The notes under the pieces are model-generated. The model was given only the letters and a program-made list of their open reading frames with translations, searched no databases and was not told where the DNA came from. Below are positions 9,422 through 18,142 of a stretch of 64,000 nucleotides of DNA, piece after piece (within the stretch, counting starts at the first letter, position 1; every line of letters starts with the position of its first letter). The position numbers were made by a program, and so were the translations under genes. The DNA lies in NCBI GenBank assembly GCA_014238425.1, contig JABABD010000016.1:62001-126000 (forward strand), written 5' to 3'. This DNA is from Flavobacteriaceae bacterium (GTDB lineage Bacteria > Bacteroidota > Bacteroidia > Flavobacteriales > Flavobacteriaceae).

Positions 9422-10228
9422 CTAATCCAATTCTAGAATTTCTATATTCCTGAATTCTACAGGGTGACTTTCGCTTTGCAAGGAAATGTATCCATCTTTT
9501 AATGATTGGCCAATCTTATTTTTCCAAGTATCACCATAATCATCCATATCGTCTCCACCAATTTGTGGCTGATAATAGCGCATGACTTCAGTTCCATTAA
9601 TGGAATGAGTAATAATGGAGTCTTTAATAACCATGACTTCCATTGTTACCCAATCATTACCGTAATATGTATCTGAAGATGAATTTATACAGTGATTAGT
9701 TATGAGTTCATCATTAATAACGACATTAGTTCCTGGCGTGCATAAGTTACCTGTTGGCCTTAATGTACCTTCCTGGATTCCTCCAAGCATCTGTACTTCG
9801 ATTGATAGCGGAAATTCTTGATTTAGCCCCATGCTTTCTGGTGATTGAGAATGTATCATAACACCACTATTTCGTTCTGCCCATCCTGGACCACCACTTA
9901 TTTGAGAACCGTAAAATCTATAATCAATCCTCAATTTATAACTTGAAAAAGGTTTCTTATAGAAGATATGACCAAAATTATTATTGAAAGTATCATAATG
10001 TTTGTAGGACACTTTCATGACACCATTGTCTACACTGAATGTATTATGTATGTTCTCGTTGAGTGGATAACCATTGATTTTTATAATCCAGTCATCCAAG
10101 TTCTTTCCGTTAAATAAAGAAACCCATTCTTTATTGTCTTTGATTGCCTGTTTATTCTTAGCTTCTTTTTTACAACTATATAATAGAAGTAATATAAGAG
10201 AGAATAGGAGTAGAGATGTTGATTTCAT
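9422..10228 (-). CDS. DUF1080 (3-keto-disaccharide hydrolase) lipoprotein, copy 1
   Basis: A 268-residue protein with a lipobox (LYSC, Cys 19) and the DUF1080 opening WVSLFNGKNLDDWI near residues 35-48. The fold is a concanavalin-type beta sandwich; characterised members hydrolyse 3-keto-glycosides after C3 oxidation of the sugar. The central segment with GVMIHSQSPE and the EVQMLGG stretch fits the family core. It is the last gene of the leftward set after the GMC dehydrogenase pair, which is the biochemical context expected. A hairpin at 10243-10276 separates it from the preceding gene, so its expression may be reduced or independent. A second, more divergent copy is at 17345-18082. Confidence 0.85.
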   Translation of the reverse strand: MKSTSLLLFSLILLLLYSCKKEAKNKQAIKDNKEWVSLFNGKNLDDWIIKINGYPLNENIHNTFSVDNGVMKVSYKHYDTFNNNFGHIFYKKPFSSYKLRIDYRFYGSQISGGPGWAERNSGVMIHSQSPESMGLNQEFPLSIEVQMLGGIQEGTLRPTGNLCTPGTNVVINDELITNHCINSSSDTYYGNDWVTMEVMVIKDSIITHSINGTEVMRYYQPQIGGDDMDDYGDTWKNKIGQSLKDGYISLQSESHPVEFRNIEILELD

Positions 10229-10242
10229 TTGATATATTTAAA

Positions 10243-10276
10243 AAAGCCCATCTTAATAACTACTAAGACGGGCTTT
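10243..10276 (-). terminator. Hairpin terminator or attenuator between the dehydrogenase small subunit and DUF1080
   Basis: The stem AAAGCCC-A-TCTTA pairs with TAAGA-C-GGGCTTT with one internal mismatch. On the minus strand it is followed by a run of six T. It lies 34-67 bases after the stop codon of the small subunit gene and 15 bases before the DUF1080 start. Confidence 0.75.
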
Positions 10277-10309
10277 CAACAATTAACACTATTGCTATTT
10301 AATCAATTG

Positions 10310-10951
10310 CTATAACGAATATGCCTTGCCTCCTGTAGCTTCTTCTACAGAGATACATCCTTTTTGCTGTCCTGGAATTGGGTCATAAGCGAGTACATTT
10401 TCGCCAATTTCTTCAGTAGTTTTCCAACCCCAAATCGTCATACCTCTTATTTGACTTAATAAGTTAAAGCAAGCGGCATCTTCATCAGGAGTTGCTGTTT
10501 TATCATTTTCATAGTCCTGTTCATATTCTTCCATCTTTTTATTGTAAGCCTTTTGCTCTTCTTTTGAAGTGTTTAAATACTTAGATAATAATTGATCGAA
10601 GTCTTCAGTCTTGCCATCTACTAATTCTTTATTAAAAGTACTTTTGAATTTATTTTCGAAAACCGAGAATCCTATTTTTATCATCGCTTGATCTTCTGGC
10701 TTAAGGATTTCTTTCCAAAATCCATCGATAAATTGATGCACTCCTAATTCGTTAGCACCCATAACAGTTTCGTCAGAAGGAATAATCAAGTCTACCATTC
10801 TGCGAAGTGCATGCCCTTGTCCTTGATTTACAAATACTGGAGTAAAGACAGGTTCACTTTTACAACTTTGTAATAAACTGAATATAGCGGGTGTTGCTAA
10901 TGCATAACCAGCACCTAATCCTAAATTTTTTAATGCGTCTCTTCTATTCAT
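10310..10951 (-). CDS. Gluconate 2-dehydrogenase subunit 3-like small subunit, Tat lipoprotein
   Basis: A 213-residue protein of the small-subunit family that partners FAD-dependent GMC dehydrogenases. The N-terminus carries a twin-arginine motif (NRRDALKNLG, residues 2-11), a hydrophobic stretch, and a possible lipobox with Cys 30. It should therefore be exported folded. Its gene directly follows the GMC oxidoreductase gene by nine bases. In characterised FAD-glucose dehydrogenases the small subunit carries the Tat signal for the signal-less catalytic subunit; the same hitch-hiker arrangement is inferred here. A long charged helix-rich middle (about residues 90-150) is compatible with the family. 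Confidence 0.85.
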   Translation of the reverse strand: MNRRDALKNLGLGAGYALATPAIFSLLQSCKSEPVFTPVFVNQGQGHALRRMVDLIIPSDETVMGANELGVHQFIDGFWKEILKPEDQAMIKIGFSVFENKFKSTFNKELVDGKTEDFDQLLSKYLNTSKEEQKAYNKKMEEYEQDYENDKTATPDEDAACFNLLSQIRGMTIWGWKTTEEIGENVLAYDPIPGQQKGCISVEEATGGKAYSL

Positions 10952-10960
10952 AATATATTT

Positions 10961-12655
10961 TTAGACGTTTCCTTTTTTAAATTGTTCTGCAGCATGATTC
11001 GCCGCTCTCGCCGTAAATGCCATATACGTTAATGACGGATTAACACAACTTGCCGATGTCATGAATGAGCCATCCGTTACATATACATTTGGTACAGTAT
11101 GCACTTGATTGTACTTGTTCAACACAGATGTTTTAGGGCTATGCCCCATTCTAGCAGTTCCCATTTCATGGATACCTAATCCTGGAGCTCCTGGATCATC
11201 ATAAGTTTGTACATCCTTGAAACCAGCTTTTTCTAACATTTCTTTTGCTTGTGCCTTCATATCCTTACGCATTTCCCATTCGTTCTCTTTCCATTCCACA
11301 TCGAAAGTAACAGTTGGAAGACCCCATTCATCTAACTTTTCGTAGTCTAGAGTCATTTTGTTATCATGATATGGAAGACATTCTCCAAAACCGTTAAGAC
11401 CTATAGTCCAATCGCCAGGCACTTGGATTGCATCTTTTAGTTTTTTTCCATAGCCCATTTCTGCGATTGTATCTTCCCAGTTCCCTCTACTTCCACCACC
11501 TTGGTAACCGTATCCTCTTTTATAGGTCTTTTGATCTGTGTCTCCACCGATATTCCTGAATCTTGGTAAGTAGATGCCGCCAGGGCGCCTTCCTTTAAAA
11601 TATTTGTCTTTATAGTCTTTGGACTTGGCATAAGCACCAACAGTAAAATGGTGGTCCATAACATTACATCCTAATTCACCACAATCATTGCCCATACCGT
11701 TAGGGAAACGATCAGATTTAGATTGCATCAAAATACTCGTAGAAGCAATAGCTGAAGCACAAAGGAAAATGACTTTTCCTTTAAACTCTCTTTTTTCCTT
11801 GGTCACTCGATCTATAACTTTAACACCAGTAGCGCGTTTTGTTTTGTCGTCATAAATGACTTCATGTACAATAGAGTCTGGTCTCAAAGTCATGTTCCCT
11901 GTGCGTTCTGCTGCAGGAAGTGTAGACGAATTACTACTGAAATAAGCACCAAAAGGACATCCTCTCATACAACGATTCCTGAATTGGCAATTACTACGAC
12001 CCTCATAATTCTTTCCTCCATTTATGTGTGCCACACGACCTAGAGTTAAAACACGATCTTTATAATTCTGAGCAATATTATTTTTAAGTTGTAACTCCAT
12101 GCAGTTCATTTCAAACGGCGGTTCAAAAACACCATCTGGAAGAACGGGATTGTTAAGTTTTTCTCCTGTAACTCCTATATACGATTCTACTTTATCATAC
12201 CAAGGGGCTATATCCTTATATCTAACCGGCCAATCTACAGCAGTTCCATCTTTTTTATTTGCTTCAAAATCAAAATCACTCCAACGGTAGCTATGTCTAC
12301 CCCACATAAGTGATCGACCTCCTACATGATACCCGCGCATCCAATCAAAACGTTTCACCTCATTATAAGGATGAACTAAATCATTCACGAAGAAATGACG
12401 TCTTTCTTTTTTTGTGGTATATCCAGTTCTAGATTGTTTTAATTGAGTAGCTCCTTCTTCTGGTGTTAACTGCCCTTTATATGTATCATCCCATGGATCG
12501 TCGTGCATGGTTGGATAGTCTTCTATATGCTTTACCATGCGCCCACGCTCAAGCACTAAGGTTTTTAATCCATTTTCGCAAAGTTCTTTTGCAGCCCAGC
12601 CTCCGCTTATTCCGGTTCCGACGACTATGGCATCAAATTCTTGATCTAAATTCAT
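10961..12655 (-). CDS. GMC-family FAD dehydrogenase, likely glycoside 3-dehydrogenase large subunit
   Basis: A 564-residue flavoenzyme. The FAD dinucleotide motif VVGTGISGGWAAKEL is at residues about 11-25 and no signal peptide precedes it. Cysteines C223, C229 and C233 form a C-x5-C-x3-C motif, the spacing of the [3Fe-4S] ligands of bacterial FAD-glucose dehydrogenases. The C-terminal active-site block contains HEMGTARMG and, further on, CVNPSLT, giving the His/Asn pair of the pyranose oxidase/sugar dehydrogenase branch. It likely oxidises the C3 hydroxyl of glycosides in the periplasm with its Tat-exported small subunit. No cytochrome subunit is encoded nearby, so the electron acceptor is unknown. 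It is the first gene of the leftward operon. Confidence 0.88.
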   Translation of the reverse strand: MNLDQEFDAIVVGTGISGGWAAKELCENGLKTLVLERGRMVKHIEDYPTMHDDPWDDTYKGQLTPEEGATQLKQSRTGYTTKKERRHFFVNDLVHPYNEVKRFDWMRGYHVGGRSLMWGRHSYRWSDFDFEANKKDGTAVDWPVRYKDIAPWYDKVESYIGVTGEKLNNPVLPDGVFEPPFEMNCMELQLKNNIAQNYKDRVLTLGRVAHINGGKNYEGRSNCQFRNRCMRGCPFGAYFSSNSSTLPAAERTGNMTLRPDSIVHEVIYDDKTKRATGVKVIDRVTKEKREFKGKVIFLCASAIASTSILMQSKSDRFPNGMGNDCGELGCNVMDHHFTVGAYAKSKDYKDKYFKGRRPGGIYLPRFRNIGGDTDQKTYKRGYGYQGGGSRGNWEDTIAEMGYGKKLKDAIQVPGDWTIGLNGFGECLPYHDNKMTLDYEKLDEWGLPTVTFDVEWKENEWEMRKDMKAQAKEMLEKAGFKDVQTYDDPGAPGLGIHEMGTARMGHSPKTSVLNKYNQVHTVPNVYVTDGSFMTSASCVNPSLTYMAFTARAANHAAEQFKKGNV

Positions 12656-12812
12656 AGGTGTTGAATTGATTTAATTTAGTGTAAATGATTAGTTAATTAG
12701 TTTGTCAGTTCAGTAAATATACTTGTGAAAAAAGTATGATTTATTCAAAAACTATGCTTAAAACTAATCAAATAATCATTTAGTCACAAGGAACTTTTAC
12801 AAAATGTACCAA

Positions 12813-12832
12813 CGAAAACGTTTACGTTAAAA
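12813..12832. promoter_or_regulatory. LacI-type operator between divergent keto-glycoside operons (site A)
   Basis: The sequence around 12811-12828 is an 18-base palindrome with two symmetric mismatches centred on AAACGTTT. The 20 bases at 12813-12832 match a second site at 43472-43491 at all but one position. The central CG step and A/T arms are typical of LacI-family operators. It lies 70 bases before the rightward start and about 157 bases before the leftward start, so it could affect both operons. Confidence 0.75.
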
Positions 12833-12902
12833 AGTTACTAACAGAAAGTTGATTTTTTAAAGTATAAACTTCTAAATTAGAGAACTAATTACAATCTAAA
12901 TC

Positions 12903-13889
12903 ATGAAAAATTCTATTAAATCAGTCTTTAAATCTGTATTCTTTACAAGTGTTTTATTTTTATGTCTTACCACGTGTAAGAATAACAAAGAATTAAAAAC
13001 AGAGCAAGCCTCACACGAAACAGATATGGTAAAAGAACCTTTCTTTAAATTATCATTAGCACAATGGTCTTTGCATAGAGCCATTCTTAACACTAAAACC
13101 CATAATCCAATGGATTTTGCCAAAAAAGCAAAAGAGCTAGGCTTTGAAGGTCTCGAATATGTGTCCCAACTATATGATCCTCAAATTGAAAGTATGGGGA
13201 TGCAGGTTCTCCTAGATTCTTTGAAAGCTAAAAGCGAGCGTCATGACATACGTAATGTGTTAATTATGGTTGACGGTGAGGGTGATTTAGCGGATCCAGA
13301 TGAATCCAAAAGAACAGAAACTATCGAAAATCATAAAAAATGGGTAGATGCGGCTCAATTTTTAGGATGCCATTCTATTAGGGTGAATTTATTCGGTACC
13401 AATGATCCTGTTTTATGGGAAAAAGTAGCTGAAGATGGATTGTCAAGATTGTCCGACTATGCTGCCACGAAAAACATAAATGTGATAGTAGAAAATCATG
13501 GTTGGTTATCTTCTAATGCAGCATTACTTATGAAAGTTATAAATAAAGTTAATAAACCTAATTGTGGAACACTTCCAGATTTCGGTAACTTTTGTGTGAA
13601 GCGGAAGGACGAGGCACGTTGGGGCGAGTGTGTCGAAGAATATCCAGATATATATAGAGGGATTCAAGAAATGATGCCTGCGGCTAAAGGAGTAAGTGCA
13701 AAATCTTATGATTTTGACGCAAATGGAAATGAAACGAAGATAGATTTTAAGCGTATGATACAAATAGTAAAAGATGCGGGTTTTAAAGATTATATCGGTG
13801 TAGAATATGAAGGGGACAGATTGAGTGAAGAAGAAGGTATTAAAGCGACAAGAGATCTCTTATTGAAGCTTGCAAAAGAAGTTAACTAA
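12903..13889 (+). CDS. Sugar phosphate isomerase/epimerase-like TIM-barrel lipoprotein
   Basis: A 328-residue protein of the AP endonuclease 2/xylose isomerase-like TIM-barrel superfamily. The leader is long and ends in a lipobox (LTTC, Cys 25), so it acts outside the cytoplasm. Metal-ligand regions are visible as ENHGW near residue 198, LPDFGNF near 220 and GVEYEGD near 300. Exported members in such clusters are thought to isomerise, epimerise or hydrate keto-sugars formed by the GMC dehydrogenase. The start is the first ATG after the shared regulatory region. It begins the rightward operon and is followed by a permease after 11 bases. Confidence 0.82.
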   Translation: MKNSIKSVFKSVFFTSVLFLCLTTCKNNKELKTEQASHETDMVKEPFFKLSLAQWSLHRAILNTKTHNPMDFAKKAKELGFEGLEYVSQLYDPQIESMGMQVLLDSLKAKSERHDIRNVLIMVDGEGDLADPDESKRTETIENHKKWVDAAQFLGCHSIRVNLFGTNDPVLWEKVAEDGLSRLSDYAATKNINVIVENHGWLSSNAALLMKVINKVNKPNCGTLPDFGNFCVKRKDEARWGECVEEYPDIYRGIQEMMPAAKGVSAKSYDFDANGNETKIDFKRMIQIVKDAGFKDYIGVEYEGDRLSEEEGIKATRDLLLKLAKEVN

Positions 13890-13900
13890 CTAATTATATA

Positions 13901-15130
13901 ATGAAAAAATCAATACAATTTCAATTGTCGTTCATGATGTTTCTCGAGTTCTTTATTTGGGGAGGCTGGTTTGTGACGATGGGTTCATTTCTTGGCAATA
14001 ATTTAGGTGCCAGTGGAGCCGAAACCGGGATGGCATATTCAACACAATCTTGGGGAGCCATTATTGCACCTTTTATTATAGGTTTAATCGCGGATCGTTT
14101 TTTTAATGCTGAAAAAATTCTTGGTGTACTGCATTTGGTTGGAGCTGGATTGATGTATATGATGTATCAAACAACGGACTTCGCTGGATTTTATCCTTAT
14201 GTATTAGGATATATGATTGCCTATATGCCGACATTAGCGTTGGTTAATTCGGTGGCCTTTAATCAGATGAATGACCCAGCAAAACAATTTCCTTTTGTTA
14301 GAGTTTTCGGAACGGTAGGTTGGATTTTAGCAGGATTGTTTATTAGTTTTATGGCATGGGATTCTATCGAAAACATAGGAAAAGGAATGTTATCTAATAC
14401 CTTTTTAATGGTAGCTATAGCTTCAGCAATTCTTGGTATTTTTAGTTTTACTCTACCTAAAACACCTCCTAGTGTTGGTAAAGATGAAAAAGTTGGAATA
14501 TCTGATATTCTTGGGTTGGATGCCTTAAGATTATTAAAGGATAGAAATTTTTTGGTGTTCTTTTTATCGTCAGTTTTAATATGTATTCCTTTAGCTTTTT
14601 ATTATCAGAATATTAGCCCTTTTTTAACTGAAAATAAAGTAGAAAACTCAACAGCTTGGGCATCGATTGGGCAATTTTCCGAAGTGCTATTTATGTTATT
14701 ATTACCGTTTTTCTTTAAAAAATATGGTTTTAAGAAAACGATTCTTTTCGGAATGTTAGCTTGGAGTATCAGGTATTTGTTGTTTGCGTTTGGTGATGGA
14801 GGAGACTTATTTTTTATGGTTGTTATGGGTATCGCTTTGCATGGTATATGCTATGATTTCTTCTTTGTCTCTGGTCAAATCTATACAGACTCTAAAGCTG
14901 GAGAAAAAGTAAAGAGCGCAGCCCAAGGCTTGATTACTTTGGCAACTTATGGTGTGGGTATGTTGATAGGATTCTGGGTAGCAGGACAAATAGTTGATAA
15001 AAACCTTTTAGCAGAAGGAGGACATAGCTGGCAAGATATATGGATTTTTCCAGCCATCTTTGCAGTTGCAGTACTTGTGATATTTGCCTTATTATTTAAA
15101 AACGAAAAAATAGAATATAAAGATTCATAG
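13901..15130 (+). CDS. NupG-like nucleoside:H+ symporter family MFS permease
   Basis: A 409-residue protein with about 12 hydrophobic segments. The opening QLSFMMFLEFFIWGGWFVTMG and the GLIADRFF loop between helices 2 and 3 fit the nucleoside:proton symporter family of the MFS. In Bacteroidota this subfamily often sits in sugar and keto-sugar clusters rather than nucleoside loci. Here it most likely imports the product of the periplasmic oxidation and hydrolysis steps. It lies 11 bases after the TIM-barrel lipoprotein and 5 bases before a Gfo/Idh/MocA gene, indicating one operon. The substrate is inferred. Confidence 0.82.
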   Translation: MKKSIQFQLSFMMFLEFFIWGGWFVTMGSFLGNNLGASGAETGMAYSTQSWGAIIAPFIIGLIADRFFNAEKILGVLHLVGAGLMYMMYQTTDFAGFYPYVLGYMIAYMPTLALVNSVAFNQMNDPAKQFPFVRVFGTVGWILAGLFISFMAWDSIENIGKGMLSNTFLMVAIASAILGIFSFTLPKTPPSVGKDEKVGISDILGLDALRLLKDRNFLVFFLSSVLICIPLAFYYQNISPFLTENKVENSTAWASIGQFSEVLFMLLLPFFFKKYGFKKTILFGMLAWSIRYLLFAFGDGGDLFFMVVMGIALHGICYDFFFVSGQIYTDSKAGEKVKSAAQGLITLATYGVGMLIGFWVAGQIVDKNLLAEGGHSWQDIWIFPAIFAVAVLVIFALLFKNEKIEYKDS

Positions 15131-15135
15131 CATTT

Positions 15136-16278
15136 ATGGGTAAAAAAATAAGATTAGGTATTCTTGGAGGCGGAGGCGATTCGTTAATAGGTGTATTGCA
15201 TCGTGTAGCAAGTGCTATGCACGATAGATACGAATTAGTTGGAGGTTCTTTTAATCCATTACTAGATGAAAGCATCAAATTCGCAAATCAGCTCGGAATT
15301 TCAACAGATCAAGTGTATACCAATTTAGATATTTTAATTGAAGAGGAGTTGAAACTTCCAAAAGAAAAAAGAATGGAAGTAGTGTCTATTTTAACACCTA
15401 ACTTTCTTCATTTTTCAATGGCCAAAAAACTGTTAGAAAATGGTTTTAATGTCATTTGTGAAAAACCGATGACAACAACTTATGATGAAGCCAAGATTCT
15501 AAAGGAAACCTTAAAAATGGCTAATACAGTTTTCGCTGTAACCTATACGTACACAGGTTACCCTATGATTCGTCAAATGCGTGAAATGGTTGCTAATGGT
15601 GATATAGGTAAAGTTCAGAAAATTGATGCGCAATATTATCAAGGATGGATAAACCCTATTATTCATGATAAAGAGAAACGTTCATCCACATGGCGATTAG
15701 ATCCGGAAAAATCTGGTATTAGTTGCTGTGTTGGAGATATTGGGACGCATGCCTTTGATATGATCGAGTACGTTTCTGGACATCGTGTGGAATCAATTTT
15801 AGCAGATCTTAATTATCTGTATGAAGATAACCGAATGGATATTGATGGTACAATTCTAATCCGTTGTGAGAACCAAGTCAAAGGAGTTATCAGAGCTAGT
15901 CAAATTGCAACTGGTGAGGAAAACAATTTCACAGTACAAATATATGGACAAAAAGCTGGTTTGAAATGGGCTCAAGAAAACCCGAATCACTTGTATTTGT
16001 TGGAAGACGGACAACCAATGAAGGTTTTAAAACCAGGACACTCTTATAATAGTGACATATCGCTTGACGGTACAAAATTGCCGCCAGGACACCCTGAAGG
16101 CATCTTCGATTCTATGGGTAATATTTATAAAGGTGTTGCTAGAGCAATTAGAAAAGAGCCATATGACCCTGGCGAATTCCCAACTATTATCGATGGAGCC
16201 AGAGGTATGGGTTTTATAGAAAAAGCCGTAGAGTCTCATCAAAAGGGTAATGTATGGGTAGAATTAGATAAAGACTAA
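15136..16278 (+). CDS. Gfo/Idh/MocA family NAD(P)-dependent oxidoreductase
   Basis: A 380-residue soluble enzyme. The Rossmann nucleotide-binding motif LGILGGGGDS is at about residues 6-15 and the family EKP motif at 109-111 (lysine K110). The segment CCVGDIGTHAFDM near residue 200 supplies the conserved Asp/His pair of the active site. No export signal is present. In keto-glycoside pathways such cytoplasmic enzymes reduce the 3-keto sugar back to the parent hexose with NAD(P)H, or run the reverse oxidation. It is two bases from the next TIM-barrel gene, so the two are translationally close. Confidence 0.88.
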   Translation: MGKKIRLGILGGGGDSLIGVLHRVASAMHDRYELVGGSFNPLLDESIKFANQLGISTDQVYTNLDILIEEELKLPKEKRMEVVSILTPNFLHFSMAKKLLENGFNVICEKPMTTTYDEAKILKETLKMANTVFAVTYTYTGYPMIRQMREMVANGDIGKVQKIDAQYYQGWINPIIHDKEKRSSTWRLDPEKSGISCCVGDIGTHAFDMIEYVSGHRVESILADLNYLYEDNRMDIDGTILIRCENQVKGVIRASQIATGEENNFTVQIYGQKAGLKWAQENPNHLYLLEDGQPMKVLKPGHSYNSDISLDGTKLPPGHPEGIFDSMGNIYKGVARAIRKEPYDPGEFPTIIDGARGMGFIEKAVESHQKGNVWVELDKD

Positions 16279-16280
16279 AA

Positions 16281-17333
16281 ATGAAAACAATTAAAGGACC
16301 TGCTGTGTTTTTAGCACAGTTTATGGATGATAAAGCACCATTCAATTCTTTGGATGGACTTTGCAAGTGGGCTAGTGACTTAGGATACAAAGGCATACAA
16401 ATACCAACTTGGGAATCAAGATTAATAGATTTAGATAAAGCCGCTGATAGTCAAACGTATTGCGATGAGTTAAAAGGAAAAATTAATTCATACGGATTAG
16501 AAATCACAGAATTATCAACGCACTTACAAGGTCAATTAGTCGCTGTACATCCGACTTACGATTTAATGTTCGATAATTTTGCGCCAGACAGCTGTAAAAA
16601 TAACCCAAAAGCGAGAACCGAATGGGCAATCCAACAAGTAAAAAATGGAGGCACTGCTAGCAGACGACTAGGTCTTAATGCTCACGCAACATTCTCAGGA
16701 GCTTTGCTATGGCATACATGGCATCCTTGGCCACAGCGCCCTAATGGTTTAGTTGAAATGGGTTTTGAGGAGTTGGCCAAACGTTGGATGCCAATCCTTG
16801 ATCATTTTGATGAGCAAGGCGTAGATGTTTGTTATGAGATTCATCCTGGAGAAGACTTACATGATGGCGTAACCTTCGAGCGTTTTTTGGAAGCAACAAA
16901 TAACCACAAACGTGTGAATATCTTATACGACCCATCTCATTTTGTACTTCAACAACTAGATTATATAGAGTATATAGATCATTATCATGAATTTATCAAA
17001 GCCTTTCATGTTAAGGATTCAGAGTTCAATCCAAACGGAAAGAAAGGTGCTTTTGGTGGTTATGGAGATTGGATAGATCGCGCAGGAAGATATCGTTCTC
17101 CTGGTGATGGCCAAATAGATTTTAAAACTATATTCAGTAAATTGACTGAGTATGGATGTGATGTTTGGGCTGTAATGGAATGGGAATGCTGTATTAAAAG
17201 CCCAGAACAGGGTGCTAAAGAAGGTGCAAAGTTTATACAAGATCACATAATTGAAGTCACACAAAAACGATTTGATGACTTTGCAGGTTCAGAAGTGGAT
17301 AAAGAGCAATTAAAGAAAATACTAGGATTATAA
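16281..17333 (+). CDS. Cytoplasmic sugar phosphate isomerase/epimerase (AP endonuclease 2-like TIM barrel)
   Basis: A 350-residue TIM-barrel enzyme without a signal peptide. Predicted metal-ligand motifs are CYEIHPGED (about residue 189-197), YDPSHF (about 217-222), FHVKDSE (about 236-242) and a late EWE (about 300). These match the divalent-metal site of the xylose isomerase-like superfamily. It starts two bases after the Gfo/Idh/MocA stop and 11 bases before a DUF1080 gene. It probably handles the same keto-sugar in the cytoplasm as an isomerase, epimerase or hydratase; the exact step cannot be read from sequence. Confidence 0.85.
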   Translation: MKTIKGPAVFLAQFMDDKAPFNSLDGLCKWASDLGYKGIQIPTWESRLIDLDKAADSQTYCDELKGKINSYGLEITELSTHLQGQLVAVHPTYDLMFDNFAPDSCKNNPKARTEWAIQQVKNGGTASRRLGLNAHATFSGALLWHTWHPWPQRPNGLVEMGFEELAKRWMPILDHFDEQGVDVCYEIHPGEDLHDGVTFERFLEATNNHKRVNILYDPSHFVLQQLDYIEYIDHYHEFIKAFHVKDSEFNPNGKKGAFGGYGDWIDRAGRYRSPGDGQIDFKTIFSKLTEYGCDVWAVMEWECCIKSPEQGAKEGAKFIQDHIIEVTQKRFDDFAGSEVDKEQLKKILGL

Positions 17334-17344
17334 AACTAACAATT

Positions 17345-18082
17345 ATGAAAAAACTAATCGTATTACTAATAGCTGTGGCATTTTTCAGTTGCAAGAAAGA
17401 AAAAAATCAAGCTAAACAAGAAGCCAAAGAAGAAGTCAAAGTAGAAACAACTCAGGAGAATGAGTGGGTAATGCTTTTTGATGGAAAATCCATGGATAAT
17501 TGGCGAGGATATGGAATTGATACTATGTTCCCTGAATGGTCAATTGAAGATGAAAGCTTAAAGTTTACACCAAGCAAAGAAGGAGGAAAAAATATCATTT
17601 CCAAAAATAAGTATACAAATTTCATGCTCTCTCTAGAGTGGAAAGCATCCAAAAATGGGAATAGCGGTGTTTTCTGGAGTGTTCATGAAGACGTAACTAA
17701 ATTCAAAGAATCTTATGAAACCGCTCCAGAAATTCAAGTACTCGATAATGATGGTCATCCTGATGCTAAAGTTGCTGGAGGAACCCATAGCGCTGGCTCT
17801 CTTTACGATATGATTGCATGTCCTCCAGAGTTTATTAATCCTGCTGGCGAATGGAATTGGATGGTGCTTGAAGTAAATCAAGATGCCAACTTGGCAAAAG
17901 TACGTATGAACGGAAAAGAAGTTATGACTTTCCCTCTTCATGGAGAGGAATGGGACAAAATGGTAGCAGGCTCAAAATTTAGCGATTGGGAAGGCTTCGG
18001 AAAATATCGAACGGGACATTTAGGGTTGCAAGATCATGGAGATATAGTATGGTACAAAAACATTAAGATTAAAGAACTATAA
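17345..18082 (+). CDS. DUF1080 (3-keto-disaccharide hydrolase) lipoprotein, copy 2
   Basis: A 245-residue protein with a short leader and lipobox (FFSC, Cys 16), followed by a Lys/Glu-rich linker and the DUF1080 opening WVMLFDGKSMDNWRGYG at about residue 40. Core segments NSGVFWSV, PEIQVLDN and HLGLQDHG match the family beta sandwich. It is expected to cleave 3-keto-glycosides at the cell surface or in the periplasm. It differs from copy 1 (9422-10228) in length and loops, so the two copies may handle different linkages. It sits 11 bases after the TIM-barrel gene and 60 bases before the symporter gene. Confidence 0.87.
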   Translation: MKKLIVLLIAVAFFSCKKEKNQAKQEAKEEVKVETTQENEWVMLFDGKSMDNWRGYGIDTMFPEWSIEDESLKFTPSKEGGKNIISKNKYTNFMLSLEWKASKNGNSGVFWSVHEDVTKFKESYETAPEIQVLDNDGHPDAKVAGGTHSAGSLYDMIACPPEFINPAGEWNWMVLEVNQDANLAKVRMNGKEVMTFPLHGEEWDKMVAGSKFSDWEGFGKYRTGHLGLQDHGDIVWYKNIKIKEL

Positions 18083-18142
18083 ACTCTCTATTATTGGAAA
18101 GCTCCATTATAGGAAAATTAAACTAACTAACAGCAAATACGT

